This document shows, in pieces, positions 41,468-51,268 of a DNA stretch of 64,000 nucleotides (position 1 is its first letter; every line of letters begins with the position of its first letter). The notes under the pieces were generated by a model. It had not been told where the DNA came from. It ran no database searches and was given only the letters and a program-made list of their open reading frames with translations. The stretch spans positions 62,001 through 126,000 of the forward strand of contig NZ_JAANOG010000002.1 in assembly GCF_019923745.1 (NCBI RefSeq), given 5' to 3'. The position numbers and the translations under genes were made by a program. This stretch comes from Aquirufa aurantiipilula (GTDB lineage Bacteria > Bacteroidota > Bacteroidia > Cytophagales > Spirosomataceae).

Positions 41468-42595
41468 TTAAAAACTCCATCTGGCCCTCAGCATTCCCAT
41501 ATCACTGATATGTATATTGTCAAGGAAAAAGTTTTGGACAATCATATCTAGCTCAATCTGAGAACTTAGACTGTAACGAATACTCGGAATAGCAATGATT
41601 AAATTCAATCTTGGTGAATAAACGGTACTCAAAGAAATACTTAGGAGCGGATTAATTTCTTTACTGAACATGAATAAGAAATTATACTTGGCGGGCATTA
41701 AGTTTTTAGCTGAGAAGTTCAAGTTGATTTGCGGCCAAATCAAGACTTTTTCATTCAATCCTTCACTATTGAATAAAAATCCAGTATTTAAATACCATCC
41801 CTTGGGAAACATATAATCCAAACCCGATGAAATATTGATTTGTCCATCGGAAAAATATTGCGCTTCTCCTTTAAAGCCAGCGTCTTTAATATTGCCAGCC
41901 CAGCCTAGTCCCCAGGTTCCTAATCCTCGATACGATCCTGCAATAAATTGAAAATCATAGCTCCAATGGTTGAGAAAATACTTCATGGCGAATATGTCTT
42001 TTCGATCCAAAGATCGACTATAGACCATTTCTACATGAGAGAAATCTGAAATGGTATATTGTGTTTTAATCGCATCTGAGCCAGGTCTTTCTTCGTAATC
42101 AACATCCAAGAAATTATAGGTATTGAATAAATCATTGGGGTTCCAAAGTGTATTGATTCCCCAATTGATACGCTGTCTTCCTAAGCGAAATGTCCATTTT
42201 TTTTCCTTCCAATCCACATAAAAGCGTTCTACATTGGTATGGAAAATGACATCTGGTTCATTAATCCAAGCCACTTGTAGGTTAAGATTTTCACTGGTAT
42301 TTCTCAATCGACTGGCATAATTGGGAATAATATGTAGGCTGTTTCCCGTAAAAATTCTATTTCGTAATTCCATGGAAAACTGGAGATTTTCCTTGGGTTT
42401 CCACTTAAATCGCAGTCGATTATGAATCAATTGATTGGAGTTATTGGAGTGGTTAAGCGGGTCAAATTGAATATTTTGTAATGCTTTGACATAGCCAGCA
42501 ATACTCCAATTTCTAGATGTGGTGGTGCTATCTTGGCCACAAACTGGAATACATATACTTAAACAGGAAAAGGAAAAGAGGCAAAGCCATTTCAT
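41468..42595 (-). CDS. Outer-membrane beta-barrel protein, last gene of the export operon
   Basis: 375 residues with a signal peptide ending IPVCGQD, followed by many amphipathic strands (NLQFSMELRNRIFTG, WTFRLGRQRINWGIN, FKGEAQYFSDG) and a C-terminal aromatic end RARWSF, typical of outer-membrane porin-like barrels. The GRQRINWG segment recalls the DUF1302/alginate-export type. It overlaps the ABC ATPase gene by 4 bp, so it is the terminal gene of a five-gene operon and probably receives or releases the exported cargo. Confidence 0.75.
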   Translation of the reverse strand: MKWLCLFSFSCLSICIPVCGQDSTTTSRNWSIAGYVKALQNIQFDPLNHSNNSNQLIHNRLRFKWKPKENLQFSMELRNRIFTGNSLHIIPNYASRLRNTSENLNLQVAWINEPDVIFHTNVERFYVDWKEKKWTFRLGRQRINWGINTLWNPNDLFNTYNFLDVDYEERPGSDAIKTQYTISDFSHVEMVYSRSLDRKDIFAMKYFLNHWSYDFQFIAGSYRGLGTWGLGWAGNIKDAGFKGEAQYFSDGQINISSGLDYMFPKGWYLNTGFLFNSEGLNEKVLIWPQINLNFSAKNLMPAKYNFLFMFSKEINPLLSISLSTVYSPRLNLIIAIPSIRYSLSSQIELDMIVQNFFLDNIHISDMGMLRARWSF

Positions 42596-43296
42596 GCAGG
42601 TAAATTTTGCTTGGCAGTATCCGAAACGATTCTCCCATCCACCAAAGTAATCACTCGCTTGGCTCTGTCAATCACCCGTTGATCATGCGTAGAAAACAGG
42701 AAAGTCATATGTTCCTCTTGGTTCAATTTATACATGATATCCAATAAGTTGTTGGCAGATTGCGTATCTAAATTGGCGGTTGGTTCATCTGCTAAAATGA
42801 ATTTAGGTTTAGAAGCTAAAGCCCTCGCCACAGCCACTCGTTGCTGTTGTCCACCCGATAATTGCGATGGCCTACTATCCAGTTTATCAGATAATCCGAT
42901 TTGCTCAAACAAGGCATATATCCTCTGTTCTCTTTTTTTAAGCTCAATACCCTGTAGCTGCATGATGAATTCCACATTTTCTTTGGCAGTAAGCACTGGT
43001 ATTAAATTGAAGGATTGAAATACAAAACCTATATTTTTTAGTCGGAAATCAATTAATTCACTTGGACTCATCTGAGTAATGTCTTTGCCATTAATGGTGA
43101 TATTCCCTTCATCGGGGAGGTCTAAACCACCAATTAAATTTAGCAAGGTGGTTTTTCCGGAACCTGATGGTCCCACTAATGCAGTAAACTCTCCCTTTTC
43201 TACATGTAAATGCACGTTATTTACTGCATAAACAGGGATATTATCCTTGTTATAAATTTTGGAGATATTATGTGCATCAATGACCGTATTATCCAT
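42592..43296 (-). CDS. ABC transporter ATPase, LolD/MacB-like
   Basis: 234 residues. Walker A GPSGSGKTTLLN, Q-loop VFQSFNLIPVL, signature LSGGQQQR, Walker B FILADEPTA and H-loop STHD are all intact. The NLIGGLDLPDEG segment and the size are typical of the type VII (LolD, MacB, FtsE) family that works with FtsX-like permeases to move substrates out of the membrane, not into the cell. It is 4 nt downstream of one permease gene and overlaps the barrel gene by 4 bp. Confidence 0.93.
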   Translation of the reverse strand: MDNTVIDAHNISKIYNKDNIPVYAVNNVHLHVEKGEFTALVGPSGSGKTTLLNLIGGLDLPDEGNITINGKDITQMSPSELIDFRLKNIGFVFQSFNLIPVLTAKENVEFIMQLQGIELKKREQRIYALFEQIGLSDKLDSRPSQLSGGQQQRVAVARALASKPKFILADEPTANLDTQSANNLLDIMYKLNQEEHMTFLFSTHDQRVIDRAKRVITLVDGRIVSDTAKQNLPA

Positions 43297-43300
43297 AGGT

Positions 43301-44518
43301 TTATTTTCTTAGTGCTTCTACAGGCTGTAATTGTAAGGCTTTTATAGCTGGGTAAAGACAGGAAATGAATGCTGTTATCAAGACGAATGTAATAGTTCCA
43401 GCAATTTTATCTGTTGGAAACTCAGGATAAATGGTTGAACTAAATCCAAAACTTCGCATCATTTCTTCCCCCATGCTTTTCCAGTTTAATCCAGATTTGT
43501 GTAGGTAAGTGTTCAATAACCAAGCGCTTGAGTATCCAATTGGTACACCTCCAATGGTCAAAAATGTCGTTTCTAACAATACCAAAAAGAATAATTTGAC
43601 CTTATTCATACCTAGAGCCATCATCATTCCAATTTCACGAGTACGTTCTAAAATGGCCATCAACATGGTATTGATGATGCCAAATGCCAAGGCAAATAGA
43701 ATAATACCCATGATGATATAGGAAGTAATATCTACGGCACTAACCATTAAATCTGTTTCTGGAGATAATTCTTTCCAAGTTTCTATTGCGAGATTTTTAA
43801 ATTGTTTTTGCAAAATTTGTTGGGTGGGTGTGGCTAATTCGTCCTGGTGAAGGAGAAGCACTATTTCATGCGATTCGCCCGGTATTCCTAACATATCATT
43901 GAGATTTGATTGTAGAATAAAGACATTTCTTTCATCCCACATGGAGTTAGTCGATTGGAAAATCCCTGCAATTTTAAAGGCACTAGAAACCATGTTCCCC
44001 TCTTGATCACTGCAAGTAAGTACTATTTTATTGCCAACGTCTAGTTTCATTTTTTTGGCTAATTTCTTGCCAATCAGTAGTTGGTTTTTCTTCTGACTTT
44101 GAAAACTACTTCCTGCTATTAGTTTGTTTTTTAAGGAGGAAACAACGTTTTCCTGTTCTGGGTTAATACCATTCATTTGTATTCCCGAACTCCCCGTGGT
44201 ACTAGCCAGCATGCCTTGGGCGATACTTCGTGTGGCAAATGCCTTTACCTGAGGAATTCTCTTTATTTGTTGTATTAGAGAAGGAAGATGTTGAAGATAT
44301 AAACTTGGTTCAAAGTCTTTTTTGAACTCTTTTTCATGGATTTGGATATGTCCTACTTCGGTGTAAATCAGCGATTTTATTCGATCACGCATCATTCCTT
44401 TGTATAATGCTTGCACCATGATTCCGGCAAATAGACCTAGAGCAACGGATAAAATAATCACCATGCTACGTGATTTGTTACGCCAAATATTTCGCCAAGC
44501 CATGATTAGGATCATCAT
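43301..44518 (-). CDS. FtsX-like ABC permease (LolC/E-type), second
   Basis: 405 residues. One N-terminal membrane segment (IILSVALGLFAGIMVQALY) is followed by a large periplasmic domain (about 45-265) and three C-terminal segments ending with the LQPVEALRK signature, the MacB/LolCE type VII layout. It overlaps the first permease by 4 bp. The two permeases have the same length and low mutual similarity, so the transporter is probably a heterodimer. Confidence 0.9.
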   Translation of the reverse strand: MMILIMAWRNIWRNKSRSMVIILSVALGLFAGIMVQALYKGMMRDRIKSLIYTEVGHIQIHEKEFKKDFEPSLYLQHLPSLIQQIKRIPQVKAFATRSIAQGMLASTTGSSGIQMNGINPEQENVVSSLKNKLIAGSSFQSQKKNQLLIGKKLAKKMKLDVGNKIVLTCSDQEGNMVSSAFKIAGIFQSTNSMWDERNVFILQSNLNDMLGIPGESHEIVLLLHQDELATPTQQILQKQFKNLAIETWKELSPETDLMVSAVDITSYIIMGIILFALAFGIINTMLMAILERTREIGMMMALGMNKVKLFFLVLLETTFLTIGGVPIGYSSAWLLNTYLHKSGLNWKSMGEEMMRSFGFSSTIYPEFPTDKIAGTITFVLITAFISCLYPAIKALQLQPVEALRK

Positions 44519-45732
44519 TTTTTCATGGAATCTACAGGGTTCAAATGAATAATTTTTATTACGGGATACATTGATAAAATTAATCCAATCAATAGAACTG
44601 CAATTCCTTGATTCACAAAGTGATGGTAATCTGTGGAAGTAGGGAATACTGCTTCAAATCCAAATCTTTCATAGGCTTTAGCCCCTTCACCATAAATCCG
44701 AATGGGGTATTTGTGCAAATAATAGACAACTGGTATACTCGCCAAAATACCTAAAATACAAGCTACAATGACCGTGAATAAAGACTCGAAAAGTAAAAGC
44801 AACGATAACTTGCTTTTTTTCATTCCTATAGCTACCAACATGCCTAATTCATAGCGCCTTTCTGCCATCATGATGAGGAGAGTTCCGAAGATGCCAAAGG
44901 AAATTAACAAATAAAGAAATGCTTGTACATATTTCATATTGGCAGAATCTGTCTCAATATGCTGTTTGATATCTGGCATCATTTCCTGCCAGGTCATGAC
45001 TTCATAGGCCTTACCTAATTTTTTCTCAAGCGAAGATTGAATAGCCATTAAATCATCCGTGTCTTGAAGCGATAAAACATAGGAAGTTATCATGTTCGTC
45101 GCACTATATAGATCTTGAGTCAAAGCCAAAGGCATGACTATGGTTTTGTCGTTTAATTCAGGCGAACCTAATTGAATAACTCCTTGAATGGGGTATTTTC
45201 CTGCTGCAGTAGAGCCATGGTATCCTTGACCAAACAATACGAGCGTATCTCCGACATAAGATTTTAAGCGTTTTAATAATCCTTCTGAAACCAGAATTCC
45301 TAGATCATTGGAACTTAAATATCGTCCTTTTACTATTTTTTCTGATAAGTGAGTGATGCTTTGTTCTTGTACTGGGTTAATGCCCAGAACTAAGCAACCC
45401 TTGCTTAATTCACCAGTAGAGGCTAGGGCAAAGGACTCTAAACGAGGAGAAATTTCTCTTACTTGTGAATGACTTCGTATTTTACGCTGAATTTCAGAGT
45501 TTTCTTCAAAACAATTATCCAATAATTGTTCTTCCCAATATCCAGCTTGATGTACTTGGATATAGCCCGAATAATAGCCAACCATATCTTTAATGAGGTT
45601 GTCAAAAATACCCGTTTTTAGGCTGCTCATTAAGATGGACAATAGAACAGCAAAAAATATTGCCGCCATAGTAATCATGGTGCGGTTGGCATTACGCCAT
45701 AAGTTTTTCCAGGCTAATTGTACAATCCACAT
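44515..45732 (-). CDS. FtsX-like ABC permease (LolC/E-type), first
   Basis: 405 residues with the same design as its downstream partner: TM1 (MAAIFFAVLLSILMSSL), a periplasmic domain with SGYIQVHQAGYWEEQ, three C-terminal segments and HLNPVDSMKK at the end. The NLWRNANRTMITM start is typical of FtsX-family exporters. It follows the LolA-like gene by 1 nt and overlaps the second permease by 4 bp, consistent with one mRNA. Confidence 0.9.
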   Translation of the reverse strand: MWIVQLAWKNLWRNANRTMITMAAIFFAVLLSILMSSLKTGIFDNLIKDMVGYYSGYIQVHQAGYWEEQLLDNCFEENSEIQRKIRSHSQVREISPRLESFALASTGELSKGCLVLGINPVQEQSITHLSEKIVKGRYLSSNDLGILVSEGLLKRLKSYVGDTLVLFGQGYHGSTAAGKYPIQGVIQLGSPELNDKTIVMPLALTQDLYSATNMITSYVLSLQDTDDLMAIQSSLEKKLGKAYEVMTWQEMMPDIKQHIETDSANMKYVQAFLYLLISFGIFGTLLIMMAERRYELGMLVAIGMKKSKLSLLLLFESLFTVIVACILGILASIPVVYYLHKYPIRIYGEGAKAYERFGFEAVFPTSTDYHHFVNQGIAVLLIGLILSMYPVIKIIHLNPVDSMKK

Positions 45733-45733
45733 G

Positions 45734-46474
45734 TTAATTGAACTGTTTCATTTTCTCAATGGAAAAGAAGTTATCATCTATTTCTCGATTAAACTGTATG
45801 CTTTTGTAAAAAATCTCGGTTTTGTGATTTTTCTTATTGGCAGGAATCATTTCGAGGTGGGTTGGAATTAATCTTCCATCCATCATTTTAATATCATCCG
45901 CTTTCATTACATTGATTAATGTACCTTCTTCATCATAAAACTCTGTGTATAATTCGAGATAATCATTTTTGTCGATGGTTACATGTAGTTTTCCCCAAAC
46001 CACAGCCGTGTTTGCTTTAGGGATGAGCTCAATTTTATAGCAAGGTCTACTTCCAATCGTCGTGTCTTTTAGCAGTCGATGCTGATAATCATCCACCACC
46101 GAAGCTTCTTTAACTAAATCGTCGTTCGTGAAATCGGTCCCCATCCAACTATTTGTCATCATGGAGGGTGGAAGTTTGATACTTCTCTCCAAAGCTGGCA
46201 TCCAGTTCCAAACTTCTTTTTTACGTTTTAAAAAAACGATACCTTTTTCTTTGGCAGGTGAAAGAACCAATATCATGGCTAATTGCGTGCCTTTAGACCA
46301 AGTTTTAACTGACATCTCTCTAGACCAGGTTGGCCTAGTTGTTTTGAACAACATTTCTGCTTGGGATGATTTCCCACGCATTTTATCATTGGCTTTTTTT
46401 ATGATTTCACTGGCACTTTGTGCATTCAGAATCCGACAAGCGACAAGAGCAATGAATAGAAATAGATATTTCAT
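45734..46474 (-). CDS. Outer-membrane lipoprotein-sorting (LolA-like) protein
   Basis: 246 residues with a signal peptide (FLFIALVACRILNAQSA). The segment ASEIIKKANDKMRGKSSQAEM and the following beta strands (WSREMSVKTWSKG, GIVFLKRKKEVWNWMP) match the LolA-like periplasmic carriers that chaperone lipids or lipoproteins. First gene of the operon: LolA-like carrier, two permeases, ATPase and an outer-membrane barrel, read leftward. The set suggests transport of a lipidic or hydrophobic cargo between the two membranes. The cargo is unknown. Confidence 0.88.
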   Translation of the reverse strand: MKYLFLFIALVACRILNAQSASEIIKKANDKMRGKSSQAEMLFKTTRPTWSREMSVKTWSKGTQLAMILVLSPAKEKGIVFLKRKKEVWNWMPALERSIKLPPSMMTNSWMGTDFTNDDLVKEASVVDDYQHRLLKDTTIGSRPCYKIELIPKANTAVVWGKLHVTIDKNDYLELYTEFYDEEGTLINVMKADDIKMMDGRLIPTHLEMIPANKKNHKTEIFYKSIQFNREIDDNFFSIEKMKQFN

Positions 46475-46585
46475 ACTCGCCTATTTTTAAACAAATTACA
46501 GGATTATGTATGTAAATTATTCATTTCAATCAAATGTTGATGGAAATCATACGAATCACTCCGCTTGGCTGAATGATGAAAAATG

Positions 46586-46951
46586 CTACTGAAATAGATA
46601 CACGCAAATCAAACTTATCAAGGCTGGTAAGGCTTGTTTGAAAAAGATAGCTCTATTGTACAGCGCGCCAAAAAGGCCAGCTACAGACACGCAGCTCAAG
46701 AAAAATAAAGCTACGTTTTTAGACCAAATTGGGTCGGAAATGCAGAATGACCAGATCAATCCTGCTGCTAAAAAACCATTGTATAATCCTTGATTGGCTG
46801 CTAATCCTTTGGTTGGTTTAAATAATTCTGGAGCTAGAGCACCCTTGAATGTTTTTTTGCCCAAAGTTTCCCAAGCAAACATCTCTAAATATAAAATATA
46901 CAGGTGCTCTAATGCCACAAGGCCAATGAGTATTTTGCTGACAATTTCCAT
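46586..46951 (-). CDS. DUF1304 membrane protein
   Basis: 121 residues with four hydrophobic segments (KILIGLVALEHLYILYLEMF, GLYNGFLAAGLIWSF, VALFFLSCVSVAGLFGALY, ALPALISLICVYL). The segment E-MF-WET (LEMFAWETLGKKTF) and NQGLYNGFLAAGLIW are DUF1304 signatures. Function unknown. It starts 6 nt after the pepP-like stop and is likely in the same transcript. Confidence 0.85.
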   Translation of the reverse strand: MEIVSKILIGLVALEHLYILYLEMFAWETLGKKTFKGALAPELFKPTKGLAANQGLYNGFLAAGLIWSFCISDPIWSKNVALFFLSCVSVAGLFGALYNRAIFFKQALPALISLICVYLFQ

Positions 46952-46957
46952 ATTATC

Positions 46958-48355
46958 TTATTTAAATATGCTTTTCGCCTTGGTCAATTTCTCTATTTCA
47001 GCTACTGTTCTTGGTGAACCTGCTGATAAGTTGATCGGAGTATCTTGAGTGACCAAAATATCATCTTCAATTCTTACACCAATATCCCACCATTTTTTAT
47101 CGCAATTACTTCCCGCAGGAATATATATGCCAGGTTCTACGGTCAGCACTACACCCGCTTCTAAGACTCTTGGACCCATATCATGCACGTCCAATCCTAA
47201 ATGATGAGAAGTTCCATGAGGAAAATATTTCCTAGCCTCTTTTTCATTGGCAGCAATGCCCAGTTTAATTAATCCCGCATTAACCACAGCTCTTGAGGCT
47301 GCATCCACACCAGAAAAGGGCAAACCAGCTTTGCAAGCAGCGATACCTGCATCTTGAGCCTGTAGTACTATTTCATAAATCTGTTTTTGAGCTTCACTGA
47401 ATTTACCATTGGCAGGAACGGTTCTTGTAACATCAGCACTATATCCATGGTACTCAGCCGCACAGTCACTGAGCAATAATTCACCAGATTGAATTTCTTT
47501 TTGGTTGGTAATGTAATGAAGTACACAGGCATTCCCAGCCGCTCCATTGATGCTAGGATATCCGGTATATTCGGAACCTTGATTTTTAAAATGATACTCC
47601 ATGATAGCCTGAGCCTGAAACTCTTTCATACCTGGTTTAATGGCCCGCATCACATCATTATGACCTAAAGCACTGATTTCAGCCGCTTTTTTGATTAAAG
47701 CAATTTCTTCTGGAAGTTTGATACCTCTTAATTTACTAAATATTCCAAGGGTACTTCTTTGGGCAATAGGTTTATTATGAGCAATTACAAGACTATCCAA
47801 TAGATTAGCCATTTTAGTTAAAGCTTCTTCTCTTCTTTCATATTTACCAAAAATACCTTCATTTCGATATAGAGAATAGACAGAATCAATTTGAGAGATA
47901 GGTAAGGTAGAAGCTTTTAATTGATCATTAGTAAAGACATTGTCCATTTTACTTTTTTCCTTGTACCCATCTACACCCAAAATCTTTCCTGTCCAAAGCT
48001 CTTTCAAGGGATCACGATTTTGAAGGAAGATGAATTCAGTTCCTGTTTTTCCTAAAAGGGTAACTGGGTTTTTGAACAGGAATAAAACGGCATTAGGTTC
48101 ATCTAAACCAGTTAGGTAGTAGAAGTTTTTGCTTTGAGCATATTGGTAGGTAATATCATTATTACGTACTCGAACTTGAGAGGCAAAAATGACCGCCATA
48201 CCCTTGTCAGAAATTTTTTCTTTTAGAGCAGCTCTTCGGCTAGCGTGAAATTCTGGACTTAAATAATCGTTAGGGTATAAAGATGTAGATTGTGCTATAT
48301 TGCCGAAGGAGATTAGTAAGCAGGCAATCCCAAGGAGAAGTCGAGAATTTTTCAT
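46958..48355 (-). CDS. Secreted aminopeptidase P-type (M24) metallopeptidase
   Basis: 465 residues with a signal peptide (LLLGIACLLISFGNIAQS), so periplasmic. The N-terminal Creatinase_N-like part is followed by the pita-bread catalytic domain with metal ligands in SDCAAEYHGYSADVTRT (two Asp), HGTSHHLGLDVHDMG (His), TVEPGIYIP (Glu) and GVRIEDDILVT (Glu), all present. It removes N-terminal residues before proline from peptides. It is upstream of DUF1304 by 6 nt. Confidence 0.93.
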   Translation of the reverse strand: MKNSRLLLGIACLLISFGNIAQSTSLYPNDYLSPEFHASRRAALKEKISDKGMAVIFASQVRVRNNDITYQYAQSKNFYYLTGLDEPNAVLFLFKNPVTLLGKTGTEFIFLQNRDPLKELWTGKILGVDGYKEKSKMDNVFTNDQLKASTLPISQIDSVYSLYRNEGIFGKYERREEALTKMANLLDSLVIAHNKPIAQRSTLGIFSKLRGIKLPEEIALIKKAAEISALGHNDVMRAIKPGMKEFQAQAIMEYHFKNQGSEYTGYPSINGAAGNACVLHYITNQKEIQSGELLLSDCAAEYHGYSADVTRTVPANGKFSEAQKQIYEIVLQAQDAGIAACKAGLPFSGVDAASRAVVNAGLIKLGIAANEKEARKYFPHGTSHHLGLDVHDMGPRVLEAGVVLTVEPGIYIPAGSNCDKKWWDIGVRIEDDILVTQDTPINLSAGSPRTVAEIEKLTKAKSIFK

Positions 48356-48512
48356 GATTTTCTGTCTTTGAAGTAATTAAGGTAATAAATGTATCAATTT
48401 CATTTCATTTTTTATGGTCTAGCTAGCTTAAATTGATGAATGGGACTTAACAAAAGTCCACCAAATATTTATTAGCTTCATGTCCAAATAATTTCAAATG
48501 TACCTTAGCAAC

Positions 48513-49757
48513 ATGAAAGCCATTAAAATTCTATTACTCGTATTACTATCCATTAGCTTTAGCTCTCGCAATTTTGCCCAATCGTCCGAAAAATTAGTTG
48601 CCGGAATGTCCTTGGAGCGTTTGCAGCGATATGATGCATTTTTACAAAAAGAGATAGATAATCATCAAATTCCAGGTGCTGTAAGTTTCATTATGAAAGA
48701 CGGTAAAGTAATTGAACACCGCGCCATGGGATATAGCAATGCTGTGGACAAAGTGCCGATGAAACAAGATGATCTTTTTTACATGCAATCCATGACCAAG
48801 CCCATCATCACGGTTGCCTTCATGATGCTGTATGAGGAAGGCCATTTCCTTCTAACTGACCCAGTTTCTAAATACATCCCTGAATTCAAAAATTTTCGAG
48901 TGGCCAAAGATGTGAATAAAGGTGCCAATGGAGAAACAGATAGTTTAGCCAGTCAAATTACCATTGCTCAAATCTTGAGTCATACTTCAGGTATGACACA
49001 TGGATTAGCTACAACGGCTTTGGATCGCGACTTTAGAATGAAATATTATGGCATGCCGTTTCCTAAAAATATTCAAGAGTTAGTGATTAAGGCGACAAAA
49101 ATTCCATTGGTTGGTCAACCCGGTAAACAATGGAATTACAGTGCTAGTCCGGATGTATTGTCGGCATTAATCGAAAAATTCTCAGGAATGAGCACGGCAG
49201 ATTTTTTACAAGAAAGGTTATTTAAGCCTTTGGGCATGGTCAATACAGGCTATAATTTAACCGATGCCCAGGCTGCACGAGTGGTAAAAGTTCATCGCAA
49301 TTCTCCAGATGGTTCTTTGATATTAACTTCCAATCAACCTAAAACATCTGGAAATGTTATCTGGTTTGGAACCCATAGTCTGTTTTCGACTGCTAAAGAT
49401 TATATGGAGTTTTGTCAAATGCTTTTGAATGAAGGTAAATGGAAAGGGAAGCAATATCTAAGCAGAAAAACCTTAGAGCTTATGATTTCCAACCACGTTG
49501 GAGATATGTATGAGAAAAGAATTCCTGATCGTCAAGGAGAAGGTTTTGGTTTAGGATTTGCAGTTTTAGAAAATGTAACGGGCAGTCAAGTACTTGGAGA
49601 TAAAGGCTTGTTTTTTTGGTCTGGGGCCAATAATACGCACTTTTTTATTAACCCCAAAGAGAAGTTAATTGCTATCATGTTGACCCAAAAGGATCCTCAT
49701 ACCATTTATTATCATACCAAAATGCGTCAACTGATCCATCAGGCTATAGTGGAGTAA
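48513..49757 (+). CDS. Serine hydrolase of the beta-lactamase/PBP4-like class C family
   Basis: 414 residues from the ATG at 48513; the ATG at 48498 adds five residues ahead of the signal peptide and is less likely. The signal peptide ends near NFAQS. The catalytic SxxK is S93-M-T-K96 (in MQSMTKPIIT), and the tyrosine motif is Y209-S-A (in WNYSASPD). ISHTSG-type context (LSHTSGMTHG) is also typical. Esterase or D-amino-acid-amidase-like rather than true beta-lactamase. It is divergent from pepP and monocistronic. Confidence 0.88.
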   Translation: MKAIKILLLVLLSISFSSRNFAQSSEKLVAGMSLERLQRYDAFLQKEIDNHQIPGAVSFIMKDGKVIEHRAMGYSNAVDKVPMKQDDLFYMQSMTKPIITVAFMMLYEEGHFLLTDPVSKYIPEFKNFRVAKDVNKGANGETDSLASQITIAQILSHTSGMTHGLATTALDRDFRMKYYGMPFPKNIQELVIKATKIPLVGQPGKQWNYSASPDVLSALIEKFSGMSTADFLQERLFKPLGMVNTGYNLTDAQAARVVKVHRNSPDGSLILTSNQPKTSGNVIWFGTHSLFSTAKDYMEFCQMLLNEGKWKGKQYLSRKTLELMISNHVGDMYEKRIPDRQGEGFGLGFAVLENVTGSQVLGDKGLFFWSGANNTHFFINPKEKLIAIMLTQKDPHTIYYHTKMRQLIHQAIVE

Positions 49758-49841
49758 AGAAATTACTCAGATTAATTTTTATCCTTTAAATTCAATATGC
49801 CAATGCTCACCAGCCTTGGCATATTCATGTAAACCTATTCT

Positions 49842-51113
49842 ATGAAACATCTTTTATTCCTATTCATTCTAGGAGTTATTCCAGCATGGGCTCAACAAGC
49901 AAAAATCGTTCGAGGGCCATATTTACAGAACTTTACTAGCACTTCAGGAGTGATTCGTTGGAGAACAGATATACCCACGGATAGTAGGGTATTTTACAGT
50001 AAAGAATTACCTAAAAATGCCAATTCTGTTTACGAGGCACGTTTGACCACGGAACATGAACTTAACATAAAAGGACTACTTCCCAACCAGACGTATTTTT
50101 ATTCTATCGCAAGTCCTAATATAGTACCAAATCAATTTGTAAAGACATTACCAAAACCAGGTAGCCAACAAGCCATTCGGATATGGGCATTAGGAGACTT
50201 TGGAACAGGTTCAAAAAATCAATATTTAGTGCGAGATGCAGTCAAAAATTTTGTCAAGCATAAACCCATAGATGCCTGGATTTGGTTGGGAGATAATGCT
50301 TATGGAAGCGGTAAAGATGTGGAATATCAAAAAAATGTATTTGAGGTTTACCAAGAAGATTTTTTCCCGAATACCAAATTATGGCCTAATCCGGGTAATC
50401 ACGATTATAAGGACAATCCCGATTCTAAAAAACTGGCTTATTTTGAAAATTTTACGATGCCTAAAAATGGGGAAGCTGGAGGACTTAGATCAGGTACGGA
50501 AGCCTATTATTCGTTTAATATAGGAAATGTGCATGTTGTTTCAGTTAATTCCGAAGAGACATCAGAAGATGGTACAAGTATCATAGATAGCACGGGCCAA
50601 CAAGCCCAGTGGCTCAAAAGAGATTTAGCGGCCAATAAATTACCTTGGACCATTGTTTATTTTCATGAGCCGCCATATTCAAAAGGATCACATGATACAG
50701 ATACGGATGAAGAAATGACTAAAGTGCGCCAACAAATAGTACCCATATTTGACCGGTATCGGGTGGACTTGGTTTTGGCAGGGCATAGTCATTCATATGA
50801 AAGAACCATGCCAATTCGTGCTCATCTAGGGACGAATGATAGTTTTGATCCAAGAAAACACATATTTGCTAGAGCCAGTAGACCCAATCATTATGTGGTG
50901 GATCAATCCAAAGGGCAAGGAACTATTTATATCGTGGCTGGATCGGGCGGCCAATTGGGGAAAAGTCAAGCCAGTTTTCCATTGAAATCTTCAGCATTTT
51001 CTACGGTGGCTTTAGGAGGTTCGCTCATCTTAGATATCGAGGGTAAAAAACTAGTGGGTCAGTGGCTGGGATCTGATGGAAAAGTACATGATGAATTCAG
51101 TATCCAAAAGTAA
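49842..51113 (+). CDS. Purple-acid-phosphatase-like metallophosphoesterase
   Basis: 423 residues with a signal peptide ending AWAQQ. The N-terminal fibronectin-like domain (residues about 22-105, starting RGPYLQNFTSTSGVIRW) is followed by the calcineurin-like catalytic domain. Metal-binding motifs are GDFGTG, GDNAYGSG, PGNHDY, FHEPPY and GHSHSYER. The layout matches secreted purple acid phosphatases that hydrolyse phosphomonoesters. It probably helps phosphate acquisition. It is 84 bp downstream of the serine hydrolase, with no visible terminator between, so a shared transcript is possible. Confidence 0.9.
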   Translation: MKHLLFLFILGVIPAWAQQAKIVRGPYLQNFTSTSGVIRWRTDIPTDSRVFYSKELPKNANSVYEARLTTEHELNIKGLLPNQTYFYSIASPNIVPNQFVKTLPKPGSQQAIRIWALGDFGTGSKNQYLVRDAVKNFVKHKPIDAWIWLGDNAYGSGKDVEYQKNVFEVYQEDFFPNTKLWPNPGNHDYKDNPDSKKLAYFENFTMPKNGEAGGLRSGTEAYYSFNIGNVHVVSVNSEETSEDGTSIIDSTGQQAQWLKRDLAANKLPWTIVYFHEPPYSKGSHDTDTDEEMTKVRQQIVPIFDRYRVDLVLAGHSHSYERTMPIRAHLGTNDSFDPRKHIFARASRPNHYVVDQSKGQGTIYIVAGSGGQLGKSQASFPLKSSAFSTVALGGSLILDIEGKKLVGQWLGSDGKVHDEFSIQK

Positions 51114-51268
51114 AATGAGCTCAATTTTTCCTTGAATCAGGATGTTTTTTTTCTTTGAAAATGCCTAAATGATGCCAAATGGTTGATTATGTGGGCTTGC
51201 CCTAGGATGGACAATGATAGTTAGCTCAAAATGCTTTGGTATTTTGCCCCTACAAAACTGAATTATTC

